This document shows positions 1-7,000 of a stretch of DNA of 10,224 bases, in pieces. The notes below the pieces were generated by a model. It was not told the origin of the DNA and made no database searches. It saw only the letters and a program-made list of their open reading frames with translations. Where the stretch lies: assembly GCA_024762915.1 (NCBI GenBank), contig JANTGL010000077.1, positions 1 through 10,224 of the forward strand, read 5' to 3'. Within the stretch, counting starts at the first letter, position 1. Each line of letters begins with the position of its first letter. The DNA comes from Bacteroidales bacterium. Lineage in GTDB: Bacteria; Bacteroidota; Bacteroidia; Bacteroidales; JAADGE01. A program made the translations under genes and the position numbers.

Positions 1-1232
1 GAAGTAACGGAAGTGCTGCTTGGAAAGCATACAAAAAAGGAGCATATTTTGCAAATCCCGCATTTGTTCAAATTCATCCGACTTGTATTCCGCGTCACGG
101 TGAATTTCAATCAAAATTAACTTTGATGTCGGAAAGTTTAAGGAATGACGGTCGAATATGGGTGCCGGCAAAAAAAGAAGATGCCGAAGCCATCAGAGCC
201 GGAAAAATGCGTCCCGAAGATATTCCGGATGAGGACAGAGATTTTTATTTGGAAAGACGTTATCCCGCATTCGGTAACCTGGTACCGCGTGACGTCGCTT
301 CAAGAGCAGCAAAAGAACGTACCGATAAAGGTTTCGGAATAGAAAAAAACAGCACCGGAGAAGGTGTTTATCTGGATTTTAAATATGCAATTGAAAGACT
401 GGGAAAAGATGCCATCGAAGCACGTTACGGTAACTTATTTCAAATGTATGAAAAAATTACGGATGAAAATCCGTATGAAACACCGATGCGTATTTATCCG
501 ACCATTCATTATACAATGGGCGGTCTTTGGGTTGATTACGAATTGCAATCATCTATTCCCGGATTATTCGTAGCCGGTGAAGCCAATTTCTCGGATCACG
601 GAGCAAACCGGTTAGGTGCCTCTGCATTGATGCAAGGCTTGGCAGACGGTTATTTTGTATTGCCTTACACTATTCAAAACTATTTGGCTTATGAAATTAC
701 AAATCCGCGAATGAATCCTTCGGAACACCCGGAATTTAAAAAAGCCGAAGATGAAGTGAAAGCACAAATTGATAAATTGATGTCCGTAAAAGGAAATCAA
801 TCGGCTGATCATTTTCACAGAGAACTCGGAAAAATTCTTTGGGAACATGTGGGAATGGCAAGAAATGAAGAGGGATTAAAAAAAGCGATTGAGAAAATAA
901 AAGCTTTACGGAAAGAATTCTGGAATAATGTTCATATTCCCGGAAGTACCGATACGGTTAATCCGGAATTGGAAAAAGCAAACAGAGTAGCGGATTTTCT
1001 TGAACTCGGAGAGCTTTTGGCTTATGATGCCTTAAACAGAGAAGAATCTTGCGGCGGGCATTTCAGAACGGAATATACAACCGAAGAAGGTGAAGCAATG
1101 CGACGTGATGATGAATATATGTATGTTGCAGCATGGGAATATAAAGGTGATGATAAAGAACCGGAGTTAAATAAAGAACCCTTGCATTATGAAGAAATTG
1201 AAGTTAAAACTCGTAATTATAAAACAGCTTAA
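1..1232 (+). CDS. sdhA: Succinate dehydrogenase/fumarate reductase flavoprotein subunit, 5'-truncated by window edge
   Basis: Catalytic FAD subunit that interconverts succinate and fumarate and passes electrons to SdhB. The frame is open from base 3 through the TAA at 1230-1232, giving 409 residues. An ATG at 126 is internal, because clear family sequence precedes it (an IHPT motif at 69-80). The family is usually about 640-660 residues, so roughly the first 240, including the FAD-binding Rossmann fold and the flavin-linking His, lie outside. Visible active-site elements, matched by family knowledge to E. coli FrdA, are the His of HPT (75-77), the Arg of SESLRNDG (141-143), the His of HYTMGG (507-509) and the Arg of HGANRLGA (609-611). 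The block IPGLFVAGEA is the conserved FAD-domain segment. The C-terminal helical domain ends in acidic, Lys-rich sequence. HPTC and LRNDG are normal for the Bacteroidetes branch. sdhB follows after 43 bp, so the two are probably cotranscribed. Confidence 0.95.
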   Translation, partial: SNGSAAWKAYKKGAYFANPAFVQIHPTCIPRHGEFQSKLTLMSESLRNDGRIWVPAKKEDAEAIRAGKMRPEDIPDEDRDFYLERRYPAFGNLVPRDVASRAAKERTDKGFGIEKNSTGEGVYLDFKYAIERLGKDAIEARYGNLFQMYEKITDENPYETPMRIYPTIHYTMGGLWVDYELQSSIPGLFVAGEANFSDHGANRLGASALMQGLADGYFVLPYTIQNYLAYEITNPRMNPSEHPEFKKAEDEVKAQIDKLMSVKGNQSADHFHRELGKILWEHVGMARNEEGLKKAIEKIKALRKEFWNNVHIPGSTDTVNPELEKANRVADFLELGELLAYDALNREESCGGHFRTEYTTEEGEAMRRDDEYMYVAAWEYKGDDKEPELNKEPLHYEEIEVKTRNYKTA

Positions 1233-1275
1233 GAAATCGCTGATACGGTTTCATTAAATTTTAAAATATAAAATT

Positions 1276-2034
1276 ATGGCTCATAAAACAATAAATATAA
1301 AACTCAGAGTTTGGCGACAAAAAGATGCCAAATCTAAAGGCGGTTTCGAAAATTATGAATTGGAAAATATTTCTGTTGACAGTTCATTTCTTGAAATGAT
1401 TGATGTGTTAAACGAAAAATTAATCAGTGAAAATAAAGAACCGGTTGCATACGATCATGATTGCCGAGAAGGTATTTGCGGAATGTGCAGCTTGTTTATT
1501 AACGGTCGTGCTCACGGACCCGACAGTTTGGTAACCACTTGCCAACTTCATATGCGTAAATTTACCGACGGTGAAACCATTACCATAGAACCTTGGCGTG
1601 TAGGAAGTTTCCCGATTATCAAAGATTTAATGGTTGACAGAACGGCATATGAAAAAATTATGCAAGCCGGCGGTTTTGTTTCCGTTTCAACAGGCGGTGT
1701 GCCGGATGCCAACAGTGTTACTATTCCGAAAGCCGATGCCGATGAGGCAATGGATGCGGCAGCATGTATCGGTTGCGGTGCTTGTGTAGCAACTTGTAAA
1801 AATTCATCGGCAATGTTGTTTGTGGCAGCAAAAGTTTCACAACTGGCATTATTACCGCAAGGAAAAGTTGAAGCAAGCAGACGGGCTAAAAATATGGTGG
1901 CAAAAATGGATGAACTCGGTTTCGGAAACTGCTCTAATACGGGTGCTTGTGAGATGGAATGTCCGAAAGGCATTTCATTGGCTCATATTGCTCGATTGAA
2001 TCGAGAATTTTTAGTAGCCGGATTGAAAGGATAA
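1276..2034 (+). CDS. sdhB: Succinate dehydrogenase/fumarate reductase iron-sulfur subunit
   Basis: Electron-transfer subunit linking the SdhA flavin to the quinone-reducing membrane cytochrome b; 252 residues, full length for the family. An N-terminal ferredoxin-like domain (about 1-110) carries CREGICGMC, giving [2Fe-2S] ligands C63, C68, C71 and C89. The C-terminal ferredoxin domain has CIGCGACVATCK (C164, C167, C170 for [4Fe-4S]; C174 for [3Fe-4S]), then CSNTGACEMECPKG (C219 and C225 for [3Fe-4S]; C229 completing [4Fe-4S]). Ligand assignment follows the E. coli FrdB/SdhB pattern. The ATG at 1276 is preceded by an A/T-rich stretch with no Shine-Dalgarno, as usual in this phylum. It lies 43 bp after sdhA and is followed by a terminator, so it is the last gene of the operon; the cytochrome b gene (sdhC) is expected upstream of sdhA. 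The last 47-61 codons are partly repeated twice downstream. Confidence 0.97.
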   Translation: MAHKTINIKLRVWRQKDAKSKGGFENYELENISVDSSFLEMIDVLNEKLISENKEPVAYDHDCREGICGMCSLFINGRAHGPDSLVTTCQLHMRKFTDGETITIEPWRVGSFPIIKDLMVDRTAYEKIMQAGGFVSVSTGGVPDANSVTIPKADADEAMDAAACIGCGACVATCKNSSAMLFVAAKVSQLALLPQGKVEASRRAKNMVAKMDELGFGNCSNTGACEMECPKGISLAHIARLNREFLVAGLKG

Positions 2035-2054
2035 AAAAATATGTTCTTCAATTT

Positions 2055-2087
2055 AAAGCAGCCGGGTTTTTATTCGGCTGCTTTTTT
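2055..2087 (+). terminator. Intrinsic terminator of the sdhAB operon
   Basis: A perfect 10-bp stem (aaagcagccg at 2055-2064 with cggctgcttt at 2075-2084) and a 10-nt loop, with the 3' arm running into six T residues (2082-2087). It lies 20 bp after the sdhB stop. A near-identical copy lies at 2333-2366. Confidence 0.88.
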
Positions 2088-2107
2088 ATTCGCATAAAAA
2101 ATTATCA

Positions 2108-2138
2108 GTTGCATAGCACCTTTGAGGTGCTTTGCAAC
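2108..2138. repeat. Palindrome, copy 1 (14-bp arms, 3-nt loop)
   Basis: Left arm gttgcatagcacct (2108-2121), loop ttg, right arm aggtgctttgcaac (2125-2138), with one T/T mismatch in the stem. It sits 20 bp past the sdhB terminator and is not followed by a T-run long enough to be a terminator. It recurs at 2385-2413. Its compact, nearly perfect shape resembles REP-like intergenic palindromes; that label is inference. Confidence 0.75.
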
Positions 2139-2170
2139 TTTATACAGTTTAGTATCCTTTGCATGTAAAA

Positions 2171-2314
2171 AATATGGGATCTAAACCGGATGAACTCGGT
2201 TTCGGAAACTGCTCTAATACGGGAGCATGCGAACCGGAATGTCCGAAAGGCATTTCATTGGCTCATATCGCTCGATTGAATCGAGAATTTTTGGTTGCCG
2301 GTTTGAAAGGATAA
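2171..2314 (+). pseudogene. sdhB 3' fragment, copy 2 (possible 46-residue micro-ORF)
   Basis: This duplicates sdhB from codon 206 to the stop. An ATG at 2174 (the equivalent of Met207) opens an uninterrupted 46-codon frame ending at TAA 2312-2314. It keeps the CSNTGAC and ECPKGI segments, so three cluster cysteines (C13, C19, C23 of the small frame) are present. It lacks the ferredoxin-like [2Fe-2S] domain and the CIGCGACVATC motif, so it cannot be a working SdhB. Compared with the parent from GAT 2189 onward, 10 of 126 bases differ: eight single synonymous changes, and one codon with two changes (Met227 to Pro). At its 5' end, residues read MGSKP where the parent has MVAKM. It is followed by its own terminator copy. 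It is most likely a recombination remnant; an expressed small Cys protein cannot be excluded. Confidence 0.8.
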
Positions 2315-2332
2315 AAAAATATTTTTTAATTT

Positions 2333-2366
2333 AAAGCAGTCGGGTATTTATTCGGCTGCTTTTTTT
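2333..2366 (+). terminator. Duplicated copy of the sdhB terminator
   Basis: Left arm aaagcagtcg (2333-2342) pairs with cggctgcttt (2353-2362) through one T-G wobble, and the 3' arm merges with a T-run to 2366. The stem is still foldable, so it should still act as a terminator. Confidence 0.75.
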
Positions 2367-2384
2367 ATTTGCTATACAGTATAA

Positions 2385-2413
2385 TTGCATAGCACCTTTG
2401 AGGTGCTTTGCAA
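2385..2413. repeat. Palindrome, copy 2 (13-bp arms, 3-nt loop)
   Basis: Left arm ttgcatagcacct (2385-2397), loop ttg, right arm aggtgctttgcaa (2401-2413). The core is identical to 2108-2138, including the internal T/T mismatch; only the outermost pair is lost. Sequence between the terminator copy and this palindrome differs more from unit 1 than the palindrome does. Confidence 0.75.
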
Positions 2414-2430
2414 CTTAGTTTGCAATATGT

Positions 2431-2545
2431 ATTATTACCGCAAGGAAAAGTTGAAGCAAGCAGACGGGCTAAAAATATGTCGGCAAAACCGGATGAACTC
2501 GGTTTCGAAAATTACTCTAATACGGGAGCATGCGAATCGGTATGA
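2431..2545 (+). pseudogene. sdhB internal fragment, copy 3 (decayed)
   Basis: This matches sdhB 1848-1959 without gaps (residues about 192-228) and has neither the sdhB start nor its end. The first 49 bases (2431-2479) are identical to the intact gene. The following 63 bases carry 14 differences, including Cys219 to Tyr, Gly217 to Glu, Met211 to Pro and Met227 to Ser. The sdhB frame runs into TGA at 2543-2545 immediately after the homology ends. Loss of a cluster cysteine and of the ECPKGI motif rules out cofactor binding. It shares the alleles GGA-GCA-TGC-GAA with copy 2, against GGT-GCT-TGT-GAG in the intact gene. It is a non-functional remnant. Confidence 0.85.
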
Positions 2546-2656
2546 CAATAAAAGTTAATTTTGAAGAAACAACTCAGGACGGTAAAGTATATGAAAAAGA
2601 TGCCGTATTTCCGGTTGCCGACGAAAACGGGAATTATATCAGTGAAGTTCCCGGAA

Positions 2657-2689
2657 ACCTTTTCGAAAGTTTCAAACTTTCGAAAAGGT
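2657..2689. repeat. 33-bp near-perfect palindrome
   Basis: The 16-bp arms at 2657-2672 and 2674-2689 are exact reverse complements around a single central C; the left arm reads acctttt then cgaaagttt. Each arm also contains the smaller palindrome ttcgaa, so a cruciform or two small hairpins could form. Only a weak T-run follows (2691-2694), so it is a poor terminator. It may mark an insertion or recombination junction at the end of the orphan frame. Confidence 0.7.
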
Positions 2690-2703
2690 GTTTTAATGAT
2701 AAT

Positions 2704-2735
2704 AAAAAAAGGCAGTGTTTAACACTGCCTTTTTT
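2704..2735. terminator. Bidirectional intrinsic terminator
   Basis: A 9-bp GC-rich stem (ggcagtgtt 2711-2719 with aacactgcc 2721-2729) is flanked by seven A's on the left and six T's on the right, so both strands have a stem followed by a U-tract. It lies 17 bp past the stop of the minus-strand gene and serves as its terminator, as well as ending any plus-strand transcription from the sdhB debris. Confidence 0.87.
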
Positions 2736-2751
2736 AGTAGTTTTTGATAAA

Positions 2752-3801
2752 CTATTTTATCAATACTTTGTGTATTTCAACTTGACCGTTTTTGGAAGTA
2801 ATTCTTGCTAAATACATTCCGGGGCTTAAATTTGAGATTTCAATTGTTGATCTTCCATCAACAACTCTTTTTTGGACCGTTTGACCGATTGTATTAATTA
2901 ATTCAAAAGTTGAAACTTCATTGACAACAACATTTAAAACATCAGTTGCAGGAACAGGATAAAGTTTGGCTCTTTTGGATGATTTAATATCATTTACTGA
3001 TATGGCACCGCCTGTAACCATAAAATTATCATATACGGTAAAATTTGCAGTACCAACAGATGACCATAAATCTATTAAACCGAGAGATGCATTTCCGTCA
3101 TAGTCTAAACGAAGAACTTTAGCAAACAAAATATCGTTCACATACCAAGCAACTGAATCTGCATCAGCAGAAATAACAACATGATTCCATTGCCATGCAG
3201 GTATTCCGTCTACAAAAGCTGATTCGTACAAAGCCGTACCGTTTCCGTTTTGAGATTCAAGCCCGTCAATATCTACACCGGTATAATATCCCAATGTGTC
3301 AATTCCGACATCAGTGGTTCCCATGCCTTGGCCTTCAATATAGCACCAAAGATCATGACCGGATCCCCAATCACATGTAATAGAAAAGTCTAAACCGTTC
3401 AAGCTTGGTAAATTTTCATCTGAATGCATTACTCCGTATGTAACAAATTCAGTTGTTCCGCTGCCGCCGTCTTCATAATCTGTCCAAACATCAAATGAAA
3501 CAGTATAATTTCCCGTAAAAGTTTGACTTGCAGGAAATTCATAAATTTGGCTGCTTGCACCGGCGTTAGGATCAGTGTTTACTTCCAGTTTTAATCCTAA
3601 TCCGCCTCCGTTAGGGGCTGCAGGAATACCATCAGAAATATAGTCATAAGCAAAATCAGAAACATTAACTCCTCCTACTGAGGTTTCAGACCAGCGCGAA
3701 CTTCCGTTTCCGTCATCAAAATTATCTGAAAAAAGAACTTGGGCATTTGCGAATGAAACAGTAAAAACTGCAACAATCAAAAAAGAATAAATTTTTTTCA
3801 T
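2752..3801 (-). CDS. Secreted T9SS-sorted protein with probable concanavalin/LamG-like domain
   Basis: 349 residues. A Sec signal peptide spans residues 1-20 (Lys-Lys, hydrophobic core, cleavage after ANA). Residues about 21-262 are rich in Asp, Gly, Ser and aromatic residues, with alternating short beta-like segments such as YTVSFDVWTDYE, WNHVVISADADSVAWYVND and YDNFMVTGG. This resembles a jelly-roll carbohydrate-binding or LamG-type fold; no catalytic motif is recognised. Residues about 268-349 form a type A T9SS sorting domain (Por_Secre_tail-like): LYPVPATDVLNV, then ELINTIGQ, then ISNLSPGMYLARI, ending in HKVLIK. The protein should cross the outer membrane by T9SS and be released or anchored to surface A-LPS. 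It starts with ATG at 3801-3799, ends at TAG 2754-2752, and is transcribed divergently from the SusC/SusD operon 284 bp away, suggesting a role with that uptake system. The exact ligand is unknown. Confidence 0.85.
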   Translation of the reverse strand: MKKIYSFLIVAVFTVSFANAQVLFSDNFDDGNGSSRWSETSVGGVNVSDFAYDYISDGIPAAPNGGGLGLKLEVNTDPNAGASSQIYEFPASQTFTGNYTVSFDVWTDYEDGGSGTTEFVTYGVMHSDENLPSLNGLDFSITCDWGSGHDLWCYIEGQGMGTTDVGIDTLGYYTGVDIDGLESQNGNGTALYESAFVDGIPAWQWNHVVISADADSVAWYVNDILFAKVLRLDYDGNASLGLIDLWSSVGTANFTVYDNFMVTGGAISVNDIKSSKRAKLYPVPATDVLNVVVNEVSTFELINTIGQTVQKRVVDGRSTIEISNLSPGMYLARITSKNGQVEIHKVLIK

Positions 3802-3910
3802 TTTGTATATATTTAAGTGAATAATTAAATGTAAAATTAATGTAAATTTATTAAAAAAACAAACAAAAATGTATAAAAAAAAGTTTTTTTGTCAGAATTT
3901 AATTATTTAT

Positions 3911-3941
3911 TTTGATTTTTTCTGCGGAATTTTTATCTTTG
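3911..3941 (+). promoter_or_regulatory. Bacteroidetes sigma-ABfrA-type promoter for the susCD operon
   Basis: A -33 TTTG (3911-3914) and a -7 TATCTTTG (3934-3941, an exact match to TAnnTTTG) are separated by 19 bp, the spacing established for the primary sigma factor of this phylum. Transcription would begin near 3947-3950, leaving a 5' leader of about 135-140 nt before the ATG at 4086. The rest of the 284-bp divergent intergenic region is very AT-rich. No equally good promoter could be assigned to the minus-strand gene. Confidence 0.72.
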
Positions 3942-4085
3942 TCAGACTATAAGATTTGTATTTCGTTATTAACATTACTTAATTAAAATCTTGATACAAT
4001 TCTCTTTTTGAGATGTTCGAATACATAAATAATATGAACATTTTAAACAATCAGTTAACTAAATTATAAATCCAATTAATTAATT

Positions 4086-7000
4086 ATGATGAAAAAAATT
4101 TTATTTTTTGTATTCTTCTTGGCAAGTTTTTTAGTCTCATTTGCTCAGGAACGAACAATTTCGGGAATTGTGACCTCTGAATCCGACGGGGAAACAATAC
4201 CCGGAGTTTCAGTTGTAGTTAAAGGAACTACAGTCGGAGCAATGACCGATGTTAACGGGAAGTATTCAATTGTTGTTAAGTCGGATACAAAGGTTCTTAT
4301 ATTCAGCTATATAGGTATGAAAACTAAGGAGGTTGAAATAGGTTTAAAAAATACCGTAAATGTCGCTTTGGAAACCGAAGCTACCGGTATTGATGAAGTT
4401 GTTGTAACAGCTTTGGGAATAAAAAAGGCGAAAAAATCTTTGGGCTATTCTGTTGAAAATGTAGGACATGAAGAGCTTACGGAAGGAAATCAGACAAATG
4501 TTGTAAATGCTTTACAAGGGAAAGTTGCCGGTGTCAGTATTACAAATTCCGGCGGAGCACCCGGCGCATCTTCCGTAATTATGATTAGAGGAGGAAATTC
4601 ATTAAGCGGCGATAACCAGCCGTTATTTGTTGTGGACGGGATTCCGATTGATAACAGTACTGTCGCAGGCGAGTTAGTTGCAAATTCTAATCGCGGACTA
4701 GACTTAAATTCAGAAGATATTGAATCCGTTTCGATATTAAAAGGTCCTGCTGCAGCTGCTTTGTACGGTATTAAAGCAGCTAACGGAGCTGTTATAATTA
4801 CGACAAAAACCGGAAAAGCCGGAGAAGCCAAAATTTCTTACAACGGGTCTTTTTCTGTTGATAATGTCGTAGGTGTCCCGGATATGCAAACAATGTACGG
4901 GCAAGGCTCATTGATCCGTCATAATATGAGTTATATTACGACATTTTCATGGGATACTTTAAGATTGGCTGATACTGTTCCGATATATAATAATTTGCAA
5001 GATTTTTATCAAACAGCATATTCAAGTAATCATAATGTTTCATATTCCGGAGGTAATGAAAAAAGTACGGTTTATGCCTCTGCAGGAAGATTAAACAACA
5101 ACGGTGTTATGGACAGGACAAGTTATGACAGAACATCCTTCAAACTAAATACAACATCTTCTTTGAAAAAGAATTTGACTATAGGAAGTTCGTTTAATTA
5201 TGTCAATTCTGCCAGTAACAGAACAAGGCAAGGATCTTCAAACAGCGGGAGCTTCAGTAGCATTCTTAATTATCCGGTAAATGTAAATATGAAAGATTAT
5301 CTGAATGAAGACGGAACTCAAAAAATTGTTGAGAGTTTGGGTGACGCACCTATGGATAATCCGTACTGGAGTGCAATTAATAATCCGATAACTAATCGAG
5401 TTGATCGTTATATCGGAATAGCAAATGTATCCTATGACCCTTTTAAATTTTTGAACATTACATATCGAATCGGTTCCGATGTCTTTATGGAGAAAAATAA
5501 AAGCAGTTATGCATGGGGATCTGCACGATTCAATGAAGGATATGTAGGTGAATATGAAGCTTTTAATCAAATAACGACGTCGACTTTATTATTAAATGCA
5601 AATCATAAAATAGAAAAACACAGTTTTGGTTTAACAGTAGGTAATAATATAGAAGACAATTATTATCGAAGGACTAATTGGAGCGGGCAAAATTTTATAG
5701 AACCTGATTTTGTCGGTATAAATAATATTGTAAGTGATGACAGAACCGTAAATCAGAAAATTACAAGGAAAAGAATAGTAAGTGCTTTCGGTGAATTTAA
5801 ATATGACTGGAATAGTGTGGTATTCTTAAATTTAACCGGAAGAATTGATAAATCTTCTACACTTCCGAAAGACAAAAATCTATTCTTTTATCCTTCCGCA
5901 GGGGTCTCTGTTCTTGTTTCTACAATTCTAAAAAATATGGGTGTTTCAGCTTTGTCTGATTTAGGAATTGATTATTTTAAACTAAGAACTACTTGGGCAC
6001 AAGTAGGGAAAGATGCACCGCCTCATGTATTACAAACTCCGATGGTCTCAACTACAAATACATACACAATAGATCCGGAAGGTTTTATGCGAGCAATATA
6101 TCCGACAGGAAACCCTGCTTTACTTCCGGAATTTACTAATTCATTTGAAGTAGGAACCGATATACGTTTATTTAAAAACAGAGTGGCACTTGATTTTTCA
6201 TATTATAACATGACTTCTCGTGATCAAATATTATTTATAAGAATGGCCCCTTCAACAAGTACTTTCGGAGGGTATTTGAATGCAGGATCAATTAATAACA
6301 AAGGGATTGAATTCTTATTAAGCACAAAAGCGGTTAAAAAAACAAATTTTAATTGGTATGTTGATCTTAACTTTGCCAAAGCCGTTAGTCATGTAAATGA
6401 ATTACCCGGAGAAATTAAACAGGTAGAAAATTCTGATTCCTGGGCATATAACGTTATAGCCGAAGGAGCAGCATTACTTGACGGACCCGTTTTCGGAATC
6501 TACGGTAAAGCTTATAAGAGGGATGATAACGGGAATTTGCTGCTGGACGCAGACGGAATGGTTCAATTTGCTGATGTTCAACAACAACTCGGTGACAGAT
6601 ATCCGAATTGGTCAGCAGGTATTTCAAATAAATTACAATATAAAAATATAACTTTAAATTTTCTGGTTGATATCAGTTACGGGAATGATGTTCTCAACGG
6701 AACAAAAGCCGCAATGATTTATTACGGCTTGGATCCGATTACGACAAACAGAGGTGAAACATTTGTATTTGACGGTTTAAGATCTACCGGAACAACTGAT
6801 GCTGACGGTAATATTATTTATGAACCGAATGATTCTGAAGTTGTTTTAGATCAAGATTATTATCAAAATATCTATTCAAAAATCGGTGAGAATTTTGTTG
6901 AAGACGGATCATGGGTTCGTTTACGATATGTGACATTAACATACGATTTCCCGACTAAATGGTTTAAAGATAAAATTTCTATGTTACAGTTTAATGTAAC

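Larger units (their letters stand above)
1848..2545 (+). repeat. Three-unit partial tandem duplication of the sdhB 3' end
   Basis: Unit 1 is the intact sdhB tail, its terminator and a palindrome (about 1888-2138). Unit 2 (about 2168-2414) repeats all three elements, offset by exactly 280 bp within the coding part. Unit 3 (2431-2542) is an ungapped match to sdhB 1848-1959 and stops before the terminator, at the start of an unrelated reading frame. The junctions between units fall just after each palindrome. The sequences are similar, not identical, so this is not a fresh duplication or a simple assembly stutter. Confidence 0.9.
2542..2811 (+). pseudogene. Orphan coding-like reading frame, probably a gene fragment
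   Basis: Not recognised. An ATG at 2542 overlaps the stop of sdhB copy 3 (ATGA). The next 40 or so codons read like genuine coding sequence of this organism: CCG, GCC, GAC and GAA codons, an acidic and hydrophilic protein beginning MTIKVNFEETTQDGK and containing VADENGNYISEVPGN. No signal peptide or membrane segment is seen. From about 2657 the frame enters a 33-bp palindrome, then runs through a bidirectional terminator and over the end of the opposite-strand gene to a stop at 2809-2811. Those last 50 or so codons are therefore unlikely to be native. The best reading is the start of a small gene whose 3' end was lost, or a fragment carried in with the sdhB debris. An in-frame ATG at 2530 would start within sdhB remnant sequence and is less likely. 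Confidence 0.3.

Noticed and set aside
69..152. HPTC and LRNDG in SdhA instead of the classical HPTG and RGEGG
   Set aside because: These variants are, to my knowledge, normal for the Bacteroidetes-type enzyme; the catalytic His and Arg are present, so this is not an anomaly.
1548..1973. 141-codon minus-strand open frame inside sdhB
   Set aside because: It is fully antisense to a well-conserved iron-sulfur protein gene. Its protein is low in recognisable motifs, and the opposite strand explains the codon pattern.
1848..2545. Possibility of a CRISPR or true satellite array
   Set aside because: There are only three diverged units of unequal extent, clearly derived from sdhB coding sequence, with no regular short repeats or spacers.
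2657..2689. 33-bp palindrome as an intrinsic terminator
   Set aside because: It lacks a GC-rich stem base and an adequate T-run, and a textbook bidirectional terminator lies 15 bp downstream.
4490..4831. 113-codon minus-strand open frame inside susC
   Set aside because: Antisense shadow of the conserved plug domain; Pro/Thr/Ala-rich translation typical of a reverse-frame artefact.
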